The notes below the pieces were generated by a model that did not search any database, was not told the DNA's origin, and saw only the letters and a program-made list of their open reading frames with translations. Both the position numbers and the translations under genes were made by a program. Positions 27,546 to 35,937 of a DNA stretch of 64,000 nucleotides are shown one piece after another. Origin of the DNA: Blastocatellia bacterium (lineage in GTDB: Bacteria > Acidobacteriota > Blastocatellia > UBA7656 > JADIYM01); assembly GCA_021463145.1 (NCBI GenBank), contig JAJTWZ010000008.1, positions 1-64,000 on the forward strand, given 5' to 3'. The first letter of the stretch is position 1; each line of letters begins with the position of its first letter.

Positions 27546-29951
27546 CTACCGCCTGAGTTCAACGAGCGTCGCACCGCCGCCGCCTTGATTCGATGGCGCC
27601 GGCGCGAACGAAGCGACGTGGGGATGTCGCTTGAGAACGTCGGCGACCGCGCGCCGAAGAGCGCCGGTTCCGAACCCGTGAATGACGCGGATGCCAGAGA
27701 GGCTTCCGAGAAACGCCGCGTCGAGGAACTTGTCGAGCATGTCGACCGCCTCGTCGGTGTGTCTCCCGATAAGGTTGAGCTCCATCGGGACCATGTCGTC
27801 GGAGTCGAGCTGCACGCTCACTCCGGCCGGGAGCCGCGTCGCCGCGGGACCGTCCGTGCCTCTCGCCACGCGCTCGACCTCCGAACGCCCGACGCGCATC
27901 TTGAGCATACCCATTCGAACCTCGACGCGATCGCCGTCGATCGACTCGACGGTGCCACGCTGGCCTAGTTTAGCCACCAGCACGTCGACGCCGGGCTCGA
28001 TGGGACCGATTTCACGTTGCGCCGCTTCTTCCGAGATGCCCGAACCGGCCACGGGCGCCGCCACGGGAGAGCTGCGCCTGACGGCCGCGACCTGCGATCG
28101 TGCTTCGCTGCGCATCCGCGCGGCCGTTGCTTCCGAAGACTTTCTCAGCCGCGCCTGCTCGACGCGATCTGCCGTCCGGCTGACGAAGCGCTTCGCTTCC
28201 GCTTCGAAATCCCGAACCGCCGTCTCGAGCACCTTGGCGAACTCGTCGGCGCGCTGTCGCTCGCGCTTCTGAAACTCCAGGTCGAGTTCGGTGTAGCGCG
28301 TCGCAACCGCCTCGCGCTCCTCGTCGAGCGCGGCGCGCAACTGCGCGGCCTCGTCGGTCGCGGCTTTGAGCCGCTTCAGGTATTCGGCCGCCTCGCGATC
28401 CGTATCTCGCATCAACCCTGTTGCCGCGGCGGCGACGTCAGACGGCATGCCGAGGCGTTTCGCAATCTCGATGCCGCTCGACGATCCGGCGAGTCCAGAG
28501 AGAAGCCGGAACGTGGGCTCGAGGGTCTCCTCGTTGAACTCCACGGCCGCATTGCCAACGCCTTCCGTGTTCGAGGCGTAGATCTTCAGCCGATTGTAAT
28601 GCGTCGTCGCGCACGCGAAAGCACCAGCCACGCGCAATCTCTCGAGAACTGCGATGGCGAGCGCGGCCCCTTCGTCCGGATCCGTGCCAGTTCCGATCTC
28701 GTCGAGCAACACTAGAACCGACGAAGGGAGAGAGTCGAGCATCGACGCGATGTTCCGGACGTGAGCCGAAAACGTCGACAGGTTGGCCGCAAGCGATTGG
28801 TGGTCGCCGATGTCGACCAGCACGTCTTCGAAGACGGGAAGCACGGCGGACTTCGCCGGAACGTGCAGCCCGGACTGCATCATCAGCGCGCAGAGTCCAA
28901 CCGTCTTCAGCACGACAGTCTTGCCACCCGCGTTCGGACCGCTTATGACCAGCACTCGCCTCTCGGCCGCGAGCGAAATCGACATCGGCACGATCCGGCC
29001 GCCGCAATCTCGAAGGTTGGACTCGAGCAACAGGTGGCGCGCGCCTTCGAGCTCGAGCGCGCCTTCTTCGGAAAGCGCGGGCTCCACGCAATCGAACGAC
29101 TTCGACAGGTGCGCTTTCGCCGCACAGAAGTCGAGTTCGCCGAGCCCGTCGACCACTCTCTCCAGTCCGGGGCGTTCCAGGCGCAATCGATCGGTGAGCG
29201 CCGCGAGGATCTTAGCGATCTCGGATTCTTCCCGTTCGCGCAACGCCCCGAGTTCGTTGTTCTGGTCGATCGTGTCGAGCGGTTCGATGTACACCGTCTG
29301 CCCGGTCGAAGACGAGCCGTGGAGCACGCCTTTCACCTTCTTCTGGAATTCGGCGCGAACGGGCACGACGAACCTGCCGTTGCGGATCGTGATCACTTCG
29401 TCCTGAATGGCATCGGAGGCGCGCTCGCGGATCAACCCTTCGAGCGAGCGCTGCACCTCGGCGCGCAGTCGCTGGATCTCGCGCCGGATGCGGCGAAGTT
29501 CGGCGCTCGCCGCTTCGTTCACCTCGCCAGTCGGAAGAATCTTCTCGCGAATCTCGCGAAGCGACTTTCCCAGGTCTGGCATGGCAAGCGCAACGTCCGA
29601 CAGCAGCGGATACTCGGCCTCGTGACCGGAAAATGCGGCACGCAACTCGATTGCGCACTGGATGTAGTTCGCGACGTCGAGCAGTTCCGGAGCGTCGAGG
29701 ACGGCGCCGGCCACGCGCAACCGATCCATCAACGGTCCGGGATCGGCGAGCCCTCCGAGGCCGAAGCGCCCTCGCTCGTTCAGAAAGCGCGATGCCTCAG
29801 TGGTGCGTCCGAGCGCGCGGCGGATCGCGACCCGGCCGGTCGAAGGCTCGACGCCCAGGGCAATGGCACGCCCGAGAGGGGACTGCGTGTGGCGCGCGAG
29901 CGTTTCTCGCAGCGCTCCGAATTCGAGTGCCCCAAGTGCTTCGGAATTCAT
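27546..29951 (-). CDS. mutS2: endonuclease MutS2
   Basis: 801 residues. It has a MutS-like clamp, core and ABC ATPase (ISGPNAGGKTVVLKTVGL Walker A, VLVLLDEIGTGTDPDEG Walker B, STFSAH switch), a long coiled coil (about 515-640), a KOW-like segment and a C-terminal Smr domain (VIHGFGTGALRRAV). MutS2 suppresses recombination or rescues collided ribosomes. The usual LDLRG motif at the start of Smr is LNLIGR here. ATG 29951 chosen as the family start (MNSEALGALEFGALRETLA); upstream codons lack homology. Confidence 0.95.
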   Translation of the reverse strand: MNSEALGALEFGALRETLARHTQSPLGRAIALGVEPSTGRVAIRRALGRTTEASRFLNERGRFGLGGLADPGPLMDRLRVAGAVLDAPELLDVANYIQCAIELRAAFSGHEAEYPLLSDVALAMPDLGKSLREIREKILPTGEVNEAASAELRRIRREIQRLRAEVQRSLEGLIRERASDAIQDEVITIRNGRFVVPVRAEFQKKVKGVLHGSSSTGQTVYIEPLDTIDQNNELGALREREESEIAKILAALTDRLRLERPGLERVVDGLGELDFCAAKAHLSKSFDCVEPALSEEGALELEGARHLLLESNLRDCGGRIVPMSISLAAERRVLVISGPNAGGKTVVLKTVGLCALMMQSGLHVPAKSAVLPVFEDVLVDIGDHQSLAANLSTFSAHVRNIASMLDSLPSSVLVLLDEIGTGTDPDEGAALAIAVLERLRVAGAFACATTHYNRLKIYASNTEGVGNAAVEFNEETLEPTFRLLSGLAGSSSGIEIAKRLGMPSDVAAAATGLMRDTDREAAEYLKRLKAATDEAAQLRAALDEEREAVATRYTELDLEFQKRERQRADEFAKVLETAVRDFEAEAKRFVSRTADRVEQARLRKSSEATAARMRSEARSQVAAVRRSSPVAAPVAGSGISEEAAQREIGPIEPGVDVLVAKLGQRGTVESIDGDRVEVRMGMLKMRVGRSEVERVARGTDGPAATRLPAGVSVQLDSDDMVPMELNLIGRHTDEAVDMLDKFLDAAFLGSLSGIRVIHGFGTGALRRAVADVLKRHPHVASFAPAPSNQGGGGATLVELRR

Positions 29952-30058
29952 GGCAATGCAACCGCTCACCGAACCCGGTAGGCAGTCTACGTCGCTCGTT
30001 TCATGAGCGTCAACGCAGTCGAATATGAAGATGCCGGGAAGAGCCCGGCCCCGTGTCC

Positions 30059-30541
30059 TCACTCGGCAGCGGGACGGCCTTCCAGAACCGATTTCACCAT
30101 CAGGTACCCGTCGTCGCCGTTGGTGTAGTAACCCAGCCGGCGGCCGGCAACACGAAACCCGATGCCTTCGTAGAGAGCGCGCGCGCCGTCGTTGGTAGTC
30201 CGGACCTCCAGGTGGACGAGATGCACGGAGTGCAGGCGAAACCCCTCCTCGAGCCGTCGCATGAGTTCCGACGCAATACCCATTCGCCGGAACTCGGGCG
30301 ACACGCCGAGTACGACGACGTGTCCGCGGAACTCTGGCTCGACTACGCCTATCGCGAAACCGACGATCTCGTCATCGGAAGTCACGCTCTTGAGGCAGAT
30401 GGCCTCGGGGCTCGTCAGAAGGTCGCGAATCGTCCGGCGCTCGTAGGCTTCTGTCCCCTCGAAGCAGCGCTGATCGAGCTGCCAGCACGCGTCGACATCG
30501 GCCAAGCCCATGAAGCTGATCTCAAACGTGGCGGAGGACAT
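30059..30541 (-). CDS. rimI: ribosomal-protein-alanine N-acetyltransferase
   Basis: 160 residues, a GNAT fold. The acetyl-CoA loop is GVSPEFRRMGIASELM and the C-terminal RimI motif is LEVRTTNDGARALYEGIGF. RimI acetylates the N-terminus of ribosomal protein S18; other protein substrates are possible. TAGACT ends 6 bp before the ATG and there is no Shine-Dalgarno, so it may be leaderless with its own promoter. mutS2 begins 107 bp downstream. Confidence 0.85.
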   Translation of the reverse strand: MSSATFEISFMGLADVDACWQLDQRCFEGTEAYERRTIRDLLTSPEAICLKSVTSDDEIVGFAIGVVEPEFRGHVVVLGVSPEFRRMGIASELMRRLEEGFRLHSVHLVHLEVRTTNDGARALYEGIGFRVAGRRLGYYTNGDDGYLMVKSVLEGRPAAE

Positions 30542-30606
30542 GGCGCGAGTCTACAACAGCGATGGCCTGCTTTGGCGCATCCCCTGCGGCCTGTCCGCCT
30601 GTAACC

Positions 30607-31668
30607 TCAAAGAACGAGCATCGCGTCCCCGTAGCTGTAAAACCGATACCGCTCACGAACCGCGTGACGGTAGGCCTCGAGCACGAGCTCGCGCCCGGCG
30701 AACGCCGAGACGAGCAGGAGCAGCGACGACTTCGGCAGATGAAAATTTGTCACGAGCGCGTCGACCGCTCGAAAAGCGCTTCCCGGCCTCAGGAAAATCC
30801 CGGTCGCCCCCGCCCCCACTCGCAGGGTCCCGTCGTCTCCAACGGCAGTTTCGAGCGCGCGCGTCGTCGTCGTGCCGACCGCGACTACGCGTCCGCATCG
30901 CGTTCGCGCCCGCGCAAACGCTTCCGCAGCCGATGCTGAAACGACGAACCGCTCGGCGTCCACCGTGTGATCCTCCACCCGCTGGACCCGCACCGGCTGG
31001 AAAGTGCCGTAGCCGACGTGCAGCGTCACCGACTCTCGCTCAATTCCCCGTTCTTCGAGTCTCGAAAGCAGCTCGGGAGTGAAATGCAGACCCGCCGTCG
31101 GCGCCGCGATCGCACCGCGATGCCGGGCGTAAACGGTCTGGTATCGCTCGCGATCCGGATCGAGAATTTCGCCGGCTCTTTCGGCGTCACGACGAATGTA
31201 CGGCGGAAGCGGCGTCCGGCCGACGCGCTCGAGCTTTTCCCAGATGCTGCGTTCACCCGGAAATCGAATTGTCCGTCGCCCGCCGGGCAGTTCGTCGACG
31301 ATCTCGATCTCGATTGTGTCACCGCCTTCGCCGGCGTGCACGATGGTTCCCCGCCTGAGACGCACAGCGGGTCGCGCGAGGGCTTCCCATACTCCCTCGC
31401 CGCGCTCCGCCACCAGGAAGAGTTCGACGCGTCCCCCCGAGGGCGCCCGTCGTCCGGCGAGCCGGGCCGGGAACACCCGCGTGTCGTTGACGACGAGCAG
31501 GTCTCCTTGGTTCAACCAGTTCCCGATCTCCGAGAAGATCGAATCCGTGAAAACGCCGGTGGATCGATCGACGACCAGAAGTCGCGACTGGTCGCGGATT
31601 CGTGCCGGCGACTGCGCGATCAGCTCCTCGGGAAGCTCGAAATCGTAATCGGCGATGAGATCTTGCAT
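30607..31668 (-). CDS. queA: S-adenosylmethionine:tRNA ribosyltransferase-isomerase
   Basis: 353 residues, full length. Conserved blocks: YDFELPEELIAQSPARIRDQSRLLV at the start (in outline), DLLVVNDTRVFPARL, GRTPLPPYI, RYQTVYA, AAPTAGLHFTPELL, HVGYGTFQPV, TRALET and NFHLPKSSLLLLVSAF. It makes epoxyqueuosine on tRNA from preQ1. No other queuosine gene is adjacent. Confidence 0.96.
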   Translation of the reverse strand: MQDLIADYDFELPEELIAQSPARIRDQSRLLVVDRSTGVFTDSIFSEIGNWLNQGDLLVVNDTRVFPARLAGRRAPSGGRVELFLVAERGEGVWEALARPAVRLRRGTIVHAGEGGDTIEIEIVDELPGGRRTIRFPGERSIWEKLERVGRTPLPPYIRRDAERAGEILDPDRERYQTVYARHRGAIAAPTAGLHFTPELLSRLEERGIERESVTLHVGYGTFQPVRVQRVEDHTVDAERFVVSASAAEAFARARTRCGRVVAVGTTTTRALETAVGDDGTLRVGAGATGIFLRPGSAFRAVDALVTNFHLPKSSLLLLVSAFAGRELVLEAYRHAVRERYRFYSYGDAMLVL

Positions 31669-31741
31669 CTCGTCCGGACGCGAAACGGGCTCCGCAGGAG
31701 TGTCCCGCAGAGCCCGCGCATCTCCTGCGATCCGCAGCGGT

Positions 31742-32332
31742 CTAACTGCCGCCCTTCCTGAGTTCCATGAGGACCTGCTTGGCCACTGCCTTCAGCGTAT
31801 CGAACACGCCGACGCCCGTAGGTGCGACGGCCTCGAAGATCGGCTCGTCCTTGCGCTGCAGCTCCTTGACCATTTCGTCCATCGTCATCACGTGCGGAAG
31901 ATCGCGCTTGTTGAACTGCAGCACGTACGGCAGCTTCATCAGGTCGTAACCCTGGGCCTTCAGGTTGTTCTCCAGGTTCCAGAGCGACTCGATGTTCGCG
32001 TCCATACGTTCGCGCTGCGAGTCGGCCACGAAGACCACGCCGTCCACACCCTTCAGGATCAGCTTGCGGCTTGCGTCGTAGAACACCTGGCCCGGAACCG
32101 TGTAGAGATGGAAACGAGTCTTGAATCCGCGAACCGTTCCGAGCTCGAGAGGAAGGAAGTCGAAGAAGAGCGTCCGATCGGTCTCCGTCGCCAGGCTGAT
32201 GAGCTTGCCCTTGGCGTGCGTCGCCGTCGAGTCGTAGATGTACTGCAGGTTCGTCGTCTTTCCGCCGAGGCCCGGCCCGTAGTAGACGATCTTGCAGTTG
32301 ATCTCGCGTGAGGCGTAGTTGATGAAAGTCAA
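31742..32332 (-). CDS. mglA: MglA-type small GTPase
   Basis: 196 residues. Bacterial Ras-like GTPase that sets cell polarity and drives gliding or type IV pilus reversal in Myxococcus. Walker [11 protein letters not shown], switch region [14 protein letters not shown], the MglA-specific [20 protein letters not shown], and QFNKRDLP (N/TKxD) are present. It begins with TTG at 32332: [19 protein letters not shown] is the exact family N-terminus and no ATG is available. It follows mglB by 54 bp. Confidence 0.95.
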   Translation of the reverse strand: MTFINYASREINCKIVYYGPGLGGKTTNLQYIYDSTATHAKGKLISLATETDRTLFFDFLPLELGTVRGFKTRFHLYTVPGQVFYDASRKLILKGVDGVVFVADSQRERMDANIESLWNLENNLKAQGYDLMKLPYVLQFNKRDLPHVMTMDEMVKELQRKDEPIFEAVAPTGVGVFDTLKAVAKQVLMELRKGGS

Positions 32333-32386
32333 AGCTCGGAAACCCTCTTTGGATTGGTAGTTCTAGGAACGCGGGCAGGCCGGACT

Positions 32387-32878
32387 CTAGCTGAACAGGT
32401 TGTCGATGTCTTCGTCCGTGATCTCGGCGAAGGGCGACTCGAGGTCGACACCCATTTCCCGCTCCTTTTCAACCTTCTTCATGATGTGCTCGAACACTTC
32501 CGTAAGCTCGTTCGAAGCGCGCCGAACTCGCAACCGGACGAGCCCCAGACTCGAGCGCTCGTCGAAAATCACGACCAGGATGACGCGCTGTGCGACGATC
32601 GAAATATGGATGTTGTCGTGTTCGCCTTCGTGTGAAAGGACCGGAAACTCTTTCTCGCCAATGAGTCGCGCCAACCCGTCCGTCGCGGCGACGTTACCGG
32701 CCGTCAAACTGGCAAGGCTGGTCGTGTCGATCTGACCGACTTCTCCGTGACTTGCGATCTGTTGCCCATTCTTGTCGACCAGAAAAACCAGCTTGGCGTT
32801 GGCATCGCTGCTCAGACGACCAATGATCATCTTGATCTGCTGGTATTCCTCGTCATACATCACCATGGAACCGTTCAT
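32387..32878 (-). CDS. mglB: MglB-type roadblock/LC7 GTPase-activating protein
   Basis: 163 residues. A roadblock/LC7 domain covers about 5-125 (VFLVDKNGQQIASHGEVGQI, SLASLTAGNVAATDGLARLI). In Myxococcus MglB is the GAP of MglA. The C-terminal tail is acidic and helical (EITDEDIDNLFS). The ATG at 32878 has GGGAG at a good distance, and an ATG at 32866 is second choice. A clear promoter lies upstream at 32951-32979. Confidence 0.9.
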   Translation of the reverse strand: MNGSMVMYDEEYQQIKMIIGRLSSDANAKLVFLVDKNGQQIASHGEVGQIDTTSLASLTAGNVAATDGLARLIGEKEFPVLSHEGEHDNIHISIVAQRVILVVIFDERSSLGLVRLRVRRASNELTEVFEHIMKKVEKEREMGVDLESPFAEITDEDIDNLFS

Positions 32879-32950
32879 GGTTACTGCTCCCTTGTCTGTG
32901 GGCAATTCGACGAAGTCGGGCACGAATGCTGCGGTGGACGAAACGCCGTA

Positions 32951-32979
32951 TCTATAGCACACGTCCACAGACCGTTCAA
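32951..32979 (-). promoter_or_regulatory. sigma-70 promoter of mglBA
   Basis: On the minus strand, TTGAAC (32979-32974), 17 bp, TATAGA (32956-32951). It lies about 73 bp before the mglB start codon. Confidence 0.7.
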
Positions 32980-32997
32980 GATGAGGGGGTAACAGCG

Positions 32998-34464
32998 TTA
33001 TCCGCCCGCTTTGAGTGCCTTGTCGATGGCAGCGCGAAGCCCCTCGGCGGTGTCCTCGGCGACTGCCCGGCCGTTGACGTAAACGCTGGGAGTGCCGACT
33101 ACGCCGATTCGCGCTCCGTCGGATACGTCGCGATCGACAAGAGCCATCATCTGGCCGGAATCCAGCGCCGCGTCGAACCTGGCCCGATCGAGGCCCGCCT
33201 GCGTCGCAAGCTCCCGCAACCGCGCATCCGTCAGATTCTCGTGATTTTCGTAAAGGAGTTTCGAAAACTCCCAGTATTTCCCCTGCTGGAAAGCCGCTTC
33301 GGCGGCTTGCGCGGCGCGGTAGGCATTCTCGTGCTGCTCCAGCGGAAAGTGCCTGGCCACGAACTTGACCCGGGGACCGTACGAGCGCACGACATCCTCG
33401 AAGATCTGGTGGGTCGCGGCGCATTTCGCACACTCGAAGTCGCTGAATACGACCACTGTCACCGCCGCGCCGGCGCCGCCGATCGACGGGCGTCCGGCGA
33501 TGTCGATCGCCCAGGTCGGAGGAGCAGGCTCGACAAGGGCGATCTCGATCTTCGCGGCCGGGCGAAGGGTAGCCGCGAAGGCCGCGCGGGCCTCGACCTC
33601 CGCCTTGAGTTGGAGGACACGCAGCAGCTCTTCCCGAACATCCTGTAACGAACGGCCGCCGAATCGGTCCTTGTTCTCGTTGTAGAACTTCGCCGCGTCG
33701 AAGGCATCGACTTTCCTGATTCTGGGCGCGACCTCCTGCGCGACGAGCGCGTCGACCGCCACATTGCGGCGCTGGGCTTCCTGTCCGATGAGGATCTCGT
33801 CGATCCGTCCGTCGAGCGCCGTCTTCTCGATCTCGTAGATCTGCATTCGCACCTGGTACGTCTGGTTGCGAATCGTCTCCTCGACATCGCCGAGCGTGAC
33901 CTTGGATCCATTGACGATGGCAACGACACGGGCAAGATCGGCGTTCGCCGCCGGACCTTTGGGCGAGTACTCGAGCGTTTCGATCTTCGCAGCGGTACGA
34001 AGGTCCGTTGTAAGAATCGTCATCTGGACCTGCTGGCGCTGTCCCCTCACGTACTGACGCAGGCCGTCGCGCACCCTCTCGAATGGCTCGGTCATGCCGG
34101 CGCGATTGCGCTCGTAGAACGCACGCAACTCGTCTTCTGTGGGCTCGTCCGCCTTCGCGACGACTTCGACCTGCAGCAACTGCGGCACCGTGGTGTTCCG
34201 CTTCGCGGCCTCGACCTCGAGAAGCCGCGCTGCAATGACGTTCTGCAGCGCCTTCTCCCTCACGCCGTCGAGTTCCTCGCGCACCTGAGCGACGATGTGG
34301 CCGGTGTCCGCCTCGATCTGGCTCGTGCGAATCGGCGTGCCGTTCACGACGGCGAGGTTGAGCGGGCGAATGACTTCACATTCGCACGACTCGGCGGTCT
34401 TGCCGGCCGTCGCTTGCGACACCGGCGACACCAACATGAGAAGTCCAAGAAAGAGGGCGGTCAT
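32998..34464 (-). CDS. SurA-like chaperone fused to DsbA-like thioredoxin domain
   Basis: 488 residues with a signal peptide (MTALFLGLLMLVSPVSQATA). Residues 35-300 contain two SurA/PrsA N-domain-like helical units, each beginning with a VVNGTPIRTSQIE- or IVNGSKVTLGDVEE-type motif; no PPIase domain is seen. Residues 325-485 are a DsbA/DsbG-like thioredoxin fold with active site CAKC (FSDFECAKCAATHQIF) and the cis-Pro region VVGTPSVYVNG. It would act in the periplasm as a combined chaperone and disulfide oxidase or reductase. It lies upstream of, but has its own gap from, mglB. Confidence 0.85.
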   Translation of the reverse strand: MTALFLGLLMLVSPVSQATAGKTAESCECEVIRPLNLAVVNGTPIRTSQIEADTGHIVAQVREELDGVREKALQNVIAARLLEVEAAKRNTTVPQLLQVEVVAKADEPTEDELRAFYERNRAGMTEPFERVRDGLRQYVRGQRQQVQMTILTTDLRTAAKIETLEYSPKGPAANADLARVVAIVNGSKVTLGDVEETIRNQTYQVRMQIYEIEKTALDGRIDEILIGQEAQRRNVAVDALVAQEVAPRIRKVDAFDAAKFYNENKDRFGGRSLQDVREELLRVLQLKAEVEARAAFAATLRPAAKIEIALVEPAPPTWAIDIAGRPSIGGAGAAVTVVVFSDFECAKCAATHQIFEDVVRSYGPRVKFVARHFPLEQHENAYRAAQAAEAAFQQGKYWEFSKLLYENHENLTDARLRELATQAGLDRARFDAALDSGQMMALVDRDVSDGARIGVVGTPSVYVNGRAVAEDTAEGLRAAIDKALKAGG

Positions 34465-34554
34465 ACGAGAACTCCGAATTCGGCCGAAGTGTGAACCGTT
34501 CAGGATAGCGGACTTACGCGAACTCGCGCCATCATGGGCCGAAACGTCGCGACG

Positions 34555-35547
34555 TCATCGCACTTGCACGGCAGTGATTGCCACGGCGTCGACGATGTCC
34601 TCGGCCTTGCACCCCCGCGACAGGTCGTTGGCGGGCTTGTCGAGCCCCTGGAGTATCGGTCCAATGGCGGTCGCGCCGGCCAGCCGCTCGGTCAGCTTGT
34701 AGGCGATGTTGCCGGCCTCGAGATTCGGGAAGATGAGCACGTTTGCGTGCCCCGCGACGGCGGACCCGGCCGCCTTGGACGCGCCGATAGCAGGAACGAG
34801 GGCGGCATCGGCCTGCAACTCGCCATCGATCCTCAGGTCGGGCACTCGGGCTCTGACGGTTCGCGTCGCCTCGCGAGTGCGTTCGATGAGCTGATGTTCG
34901 GCCGAGCCCTTGGTCGAAAACGACAGCATTGCGACCTGGGGCTCGACGCCGAGCAGCGTTCTGCAGGAGTCCGCCGATGCGACCGCAATATCGGCGAGTT
35001 CCGATGGTGACGGGTCGATGACCACGCCGCAGTCGGCGTAGATGAAGGCTCCGTCGGCGCCGAACGGGCAGTCGGGCACGACCATCAGGAAAAAACTCGA
35101 GACCGTTCTGAGCCCTTCGCGCGGTCCGATCGTCTGCAGCGCGGCCCTCACCGTGTTCGAAGTGGTGTTCGTCGCACCGGCGACCGATCCGTCCGCGTCG
35201 CCCGATCGAACCATGAGGTTGCCGAAGTAGAGCGGGTCTCGAAGAGCGCGCCGGGCTTCGTCGAGCGTGATTCCCTTGCTTCGACGGCGTTCGTAGAAGA
35301 TGCGTGCGTATTCCTCGAGCTTCGGCGCGGACCGGGGATCGAGGATTGGAGTGTCGCCGAGAGAAACGCCCAGGGCGGCTGCTCGATCGCGGATGGAAGG
35401 CTCGTTGCCGATGAGAGTCACGCGCGCGATCGCCTGCGCGCGCACCAGTGCGGCGGCCTTGATCGTGCGGTCGTCCTCACCTTCAGGGAGGACGATATGT
35501 CTATTGGCGGCGGCGGCGCGCTGTCGTATTCGGGAGAGAACGTCCAT
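34555..35547 (-). CDS. pta: phosphate acetyltransferase (PTA/PTB family)
   Basis: 330 residues, the short form without a DRTGG domain. It interconverts acetyl-CoA and acetyl phosphate. Conserved: [76 protein letters not shown] and [17 protein letters not shown]. The ATG at 35547 has GGAGG upstream, better than one at 35616. No acetate kinase is adjacent. A phosphate butyryltransferase cannot be excluded. Confidence 0.92.
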   Translation of the reverse strand: MDVLSRIRQRAAAANRHIVLPEGEDDRTIKAAALVRAQAIARVTLIGNEPSIRDRAAALGVSLGDTPILDPRSAPKLEEYARIFYERRRSKGITLDEARRALRDPLYFGNLMVRSGDADGSVAGATNTTSNTVRAALQTIGPREGLRTVSSFFLMVVPDCPFGADGAFIYADCGVVIDPSPSELADIAVASADSCRTLLGVEPQVAMLSFSTKGSAEHQLIERTREATRTVRARVPDLRIDGELQADAALVPAIGASKAAGSAVAGHANVLIFPNLEAGNIAYKLTERLAGATAIGPILQGLDKPANDLSRGCKAEDIVDAVAITAVQVR

Positions 35548-35684
35548 GGGAGACCTCCGGTTTCTGGCGGGCGGATAGTACCAAAAGCTCCGGAGGTGGG
35601 CCGGCAGCGCACGCAAATGTCCGCGCTTCGAGGGGAGATCGACGACGTCATTCGAGCCCGCTTACTCGAACTCATCGACTGGTC

Positions 35685-35930
35685 TTACGGCCCTGCCGGT
35701 CCGCCTGGCTCTGGATCCGGAGGCGAATCGAGCGACTCGACCTCGATCGCCTGCTGGCCGCCGGGCCCGTCGCCGACGCTGTACCGGACGCGCTCGCCGG
35801 TCTCGAGCGAGCGAAATCCCTCGCCGGCGATCTGCGAATGGTGAACGAAGATGTCGCTGCCGCCGTCTTCGCGAATGAAGCCATAGCCCTTCGCGCGGCT
35901 GAACCACTGTACGACTCCGGTTCGCGCCAC
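35685..35930 (-). CDS. cold-shock domain protein
   Basis: 81 residues. A single CSD: TGVVQWFSRAKGYGFI (RNP1 region) and SDIFVHHSQI (RNP2 region), followed by an acidic Pro-rich tail (SPPDPEPGGPAGP). It binds single-stranded RNA or DNA. RNP1 is KGYGFI as usual, while the first part (VVQWFSRAKG) differs from the common VKWFNxxKG. It starts 7 bp after the M16-like gene. Confidence 0.9.
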   Translation of the reverse strand: MARTGVVQWFSRAKGYGFIREDGGSDIFVHHSQIAGEGFRSLETGERVRYSVGDGPGGQQAIEVESLDSPPDPEPGGPAGP

Positions 35931-35937
35931 GCCGGCC

